DNA of 64,000 nt from Chitinophagales bacterium (GTDB taxonomy: Bacteria; Bacteroidota; Bacteroidia; Chitinophagales; LD1). Below the pieces are notes generated by a model. That model saw only the letters and a program-made list of their open reading frames with translations, searched no databases and was not told the DNA's origin. Location: NCBI GenBank assembly GCA_016786765.1, contig JAEUUZ010000023.1, forward strand, positions 1 through 64,000, given 5' to 3'. Shown here piece by piece: positions 62,943 through 64,000 of the stretch. Positions within the stretch are counted from its first letter, which is position 1. Every line of letters begins with the position of its first letter. Both the position numbers and the translations under genes were made by a program.

Positions 62943-62963
62943 TTAGTGGTATAGCATACATAA

Positions 62964-62995
62964 AAATGCCTGTTCAAAAGAGCAGGCATTTTTGT
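62964..62995 (+). terminator. Terminator after the DUF5777-like gene (probably bidirectional)
   Basis: AAATGCCTG and CAGGCATTT pair, extended by TTC/GAG with one mismatch, around an AAAA loop. T runs are present on both sides, so it may also end the convergent MBL gene. Confidence 0.82.
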
Positions 62996-63006
62996 TTGGA
63001 TAAAGT

Positions 63007-63666
63007 TTACAATTGGAAGAAGAATGCTTTGTTCAGGAAAGGGTTAGATTTTCGTTCCTCGCCAATTGTCGTTTTTGGGCCATGGCCGCTAAAAACGATT
63101 ACATCATCGGGCAATGCCATTAAGGTTGCTGTAATCGAATGAAAAAGGTCTTCGCCATTAGAGCCGGGGAGATCATAGCGCCCTACACTACCTTTAAACA
63201 AAACATCTCCGGCAATGATGACTTTTGCTTTCGGAAAATAGAAACAAACACTGCCCGGGGAATGCCCAGGGGTATGCAAAACATGAAACTCAGTATCTCC
63301 GAATTGTTCCACATCACCATCTTTTAAAAAGCGTGAAACTGCTGGTTGTTTTGGTATTTCTATACCAAACATAGGTCCGTAATTCGGAGCTTGCGCCAAA
63401 ACATCTTCTTCAAGCGCATGAATTTCTAATCCAAGATTATATTGTTCAGCCATTATTGGGTTTCCCGGAATGTGATCTACATGACAATGGGTATTCAATA
63501 ATCGAATAGGTGTTAATCCGTTTTTTTCAATGTAATTCGTTACTTGTCCAATCTCGTAAGCGTTACTGCATCCCGGATCTATAATTAAACATGCTTTGGC
63601 ATTGTTATGCACTATGTAGGTGTTTTCGGCAAAAGGATTAAATGTAAATTGCTTTAGTGAGATCAT
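63007..63666 (-). CDS. MBL-fold metallo-hydrolase (glyoxalase II-like)
   Basis: From the ATG at 63666 the 219-residue protein starts MISLKQFTFNPFAENTYIV. It has the metallo-beta-lactamase fold ligands LNTHCHVDHIPG (His, His, Asp, His), HTPGHSPGSVCF, and IIAGDVLFKGSVGRYD with Asp, then VFSGHGPKTT near the end. The layout is that of hydroxyacylglutathione hydrolase-like or persulfide dioxygenase-like MBL enzymes; the substrate is not determined. Cytoplasmic. Confidence 0.9.
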   Translation of the reverse strand: MISLKQFTFNPFAENTYIVHNNAKACLIIDPGCSNAYEIGQVTNYIEKNGLTPIRLLNTHCHVDHIPGNPIMAEQYNLGLEIHALEEDVLAQAPNYGPMFGIEIPKQPAVSRFLKDGDVEQFGDTEFHVLHTPGHSPGSVCFYFPKAKVIIAGDVLFKGSVGRYDLPGSNGEDLFHSITATLMALPDDVIVFSGHGPKTTIGEERKSNPFLNKAFFFQL

Positions 63667-63777
63667 GTTTTTTGTTCTTGTAGGGCGAAAATTCAAAAAC
63701 TTTTCAAATTTTATAGGCTAATAGCATATATTTAACCATCTTCGTAACATTCTCCGATAGAGAAACGGCACCAAATA

Positions 63778-64000
63778 ATGAAACAACGTTTTCTTTTATA
63801 CTCCATGCTCATTTTTAGCGGCATGTTTGCGCAAACTCCGGACACAAAGTTCGGACAAAGCAGGGTGCAATACAAAGATTTTAATTTCTCTTATTATCCG
63901 TCCGATCACTTTGTTACTTATTTCTATCAAGGCGGTCAAGACATCGGAAAATATGTAGTGAATGCCGCTGAAGAATATTACGATGAGTTAGCGCAGCAAT
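63778..64000 (+). CDS. N-terminal part of a TolB-like/beta-propeller Bacteroidota protein (3' truncated by window edge)
   Basis: The ATG at 63778 gives a signal peptide ending GMFAQ, then FGQSRVQYKDFNFSYYPSD and FVTYFYQGGQDIGKYVV, a start seen in large Bacteroidota proteins annotated as TolB-like or WD40-like propeller. The frame is open to the end of the window (74 residues seen). The rest lies outside, so the call is based on the N terminus only. Confidence 0.7.
   Translation, partial: MKQRFLLYSMLIFSGMFAQTPDTKFGQSRVQYKDFNFSYYPSDHFVTYFYQGGQDIGKYVVNAAEEYYDELAQQ

Overview
The window is a chromosomal segment of a Bacteroidota bacterium outside the Bacteroidales type, plausibly a Flavobacteriales, Chitinophagales or Sphingobacteriales relative. 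The evidence is internal. Several exported proteins end in type IX secretion (T9SS) sorting domains (2-298, 16953-18965, 51190-52833 and 60011-60880 type A; 37756-43494 type B). There is a SprB-repeat giant adhesin, a MurF-Alr fusion, an AtpB with a signal peptide, fused ThrA, and a promoter matching the Bacteroidota consensus TTG-N19-TAnnTTTG exactly upstream of atpB. I see no rRNA, CRISPR array, phage or intact insertion sequence. The one RNA gene is tRNA-Phe at 582-654.

Layout. 0-8 kb: end of a T9SS cargo gene, tRNA-Phe, a lytic transglycosylase, a YebC-family gene, and a tight thrA-thrB-thrC-proC operon. 8-14 kb: a lipoprotein of unknown function, a broken or start-less small membrane protein gene, a PlsC-like acyltransferase, an AI-2E family permease and a membrane-anchored sulfatase-superfamily enzyme. 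13.7-14.5 kb: a small exosortase and, just upstream in the same direction, a 73-residue candidate substrate with a PID-CTERM-like tail. 14.6-28.8 kb: GH92 mannosidase, a T9SS-exported relative of the 8-kb lipoprotein, a stress membrane protein, an SMR-like protein, a NagB-like/hydrolase fusion, a large DUF3857-transglutaminase protein, glycerol kinase, arginase and an exported Cys-rich repeat protein. 28.9-32.6 kb: phospholipid genes psd and cdsA with a CPBP protease, then dusB.

32.6-35.1 kb is a small AT-rich accessory islet (PIN-domain protein and zinc-ribbon protein) bordered by short imperfect repeats and followed by REP-like palindromes just before murF-alr. 35.1-46 kb: murF-alr, the SprB-repeat adhesin and two L,D-transpeptidases, so much of this stretch concerns the cell wall and surface. 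46-48.5 kb: atpB-atpE-atpF-atpH, closed by a terminator with no atpA or atpG behind it. 48.7-58.9 kb: an OmpA/TSP3 outer membrane protein, an SGNH hydrolase, a transglutaminase-like protein, lysS, an acyl-CoA mutase large subunit, an M23 peptidase and a Bcp peroxiredoxin.

58.97-62.94 kb is the most system-like part. A divergent intergenic region holds two metalloregulator-style palindromes on either side of a -7 promoter element. It separates an eight-helix membrane protein from a run of exported proteins: a T9SS-sorted Reeler-like protein with a CX4CH haem-type motif, a small CX4CH cytochrome-like lipoprotein, a YceI-family protein and a DUF5777-like beta-barrel. I infer a metal-responsive envelope electron-transfer locus. 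The exosortase plus mini-substrate pair is the second candidate system. The window ends with an MBL-fold hydrolase and the start of a protein resembling TolB-like Bacteroidota proteins.
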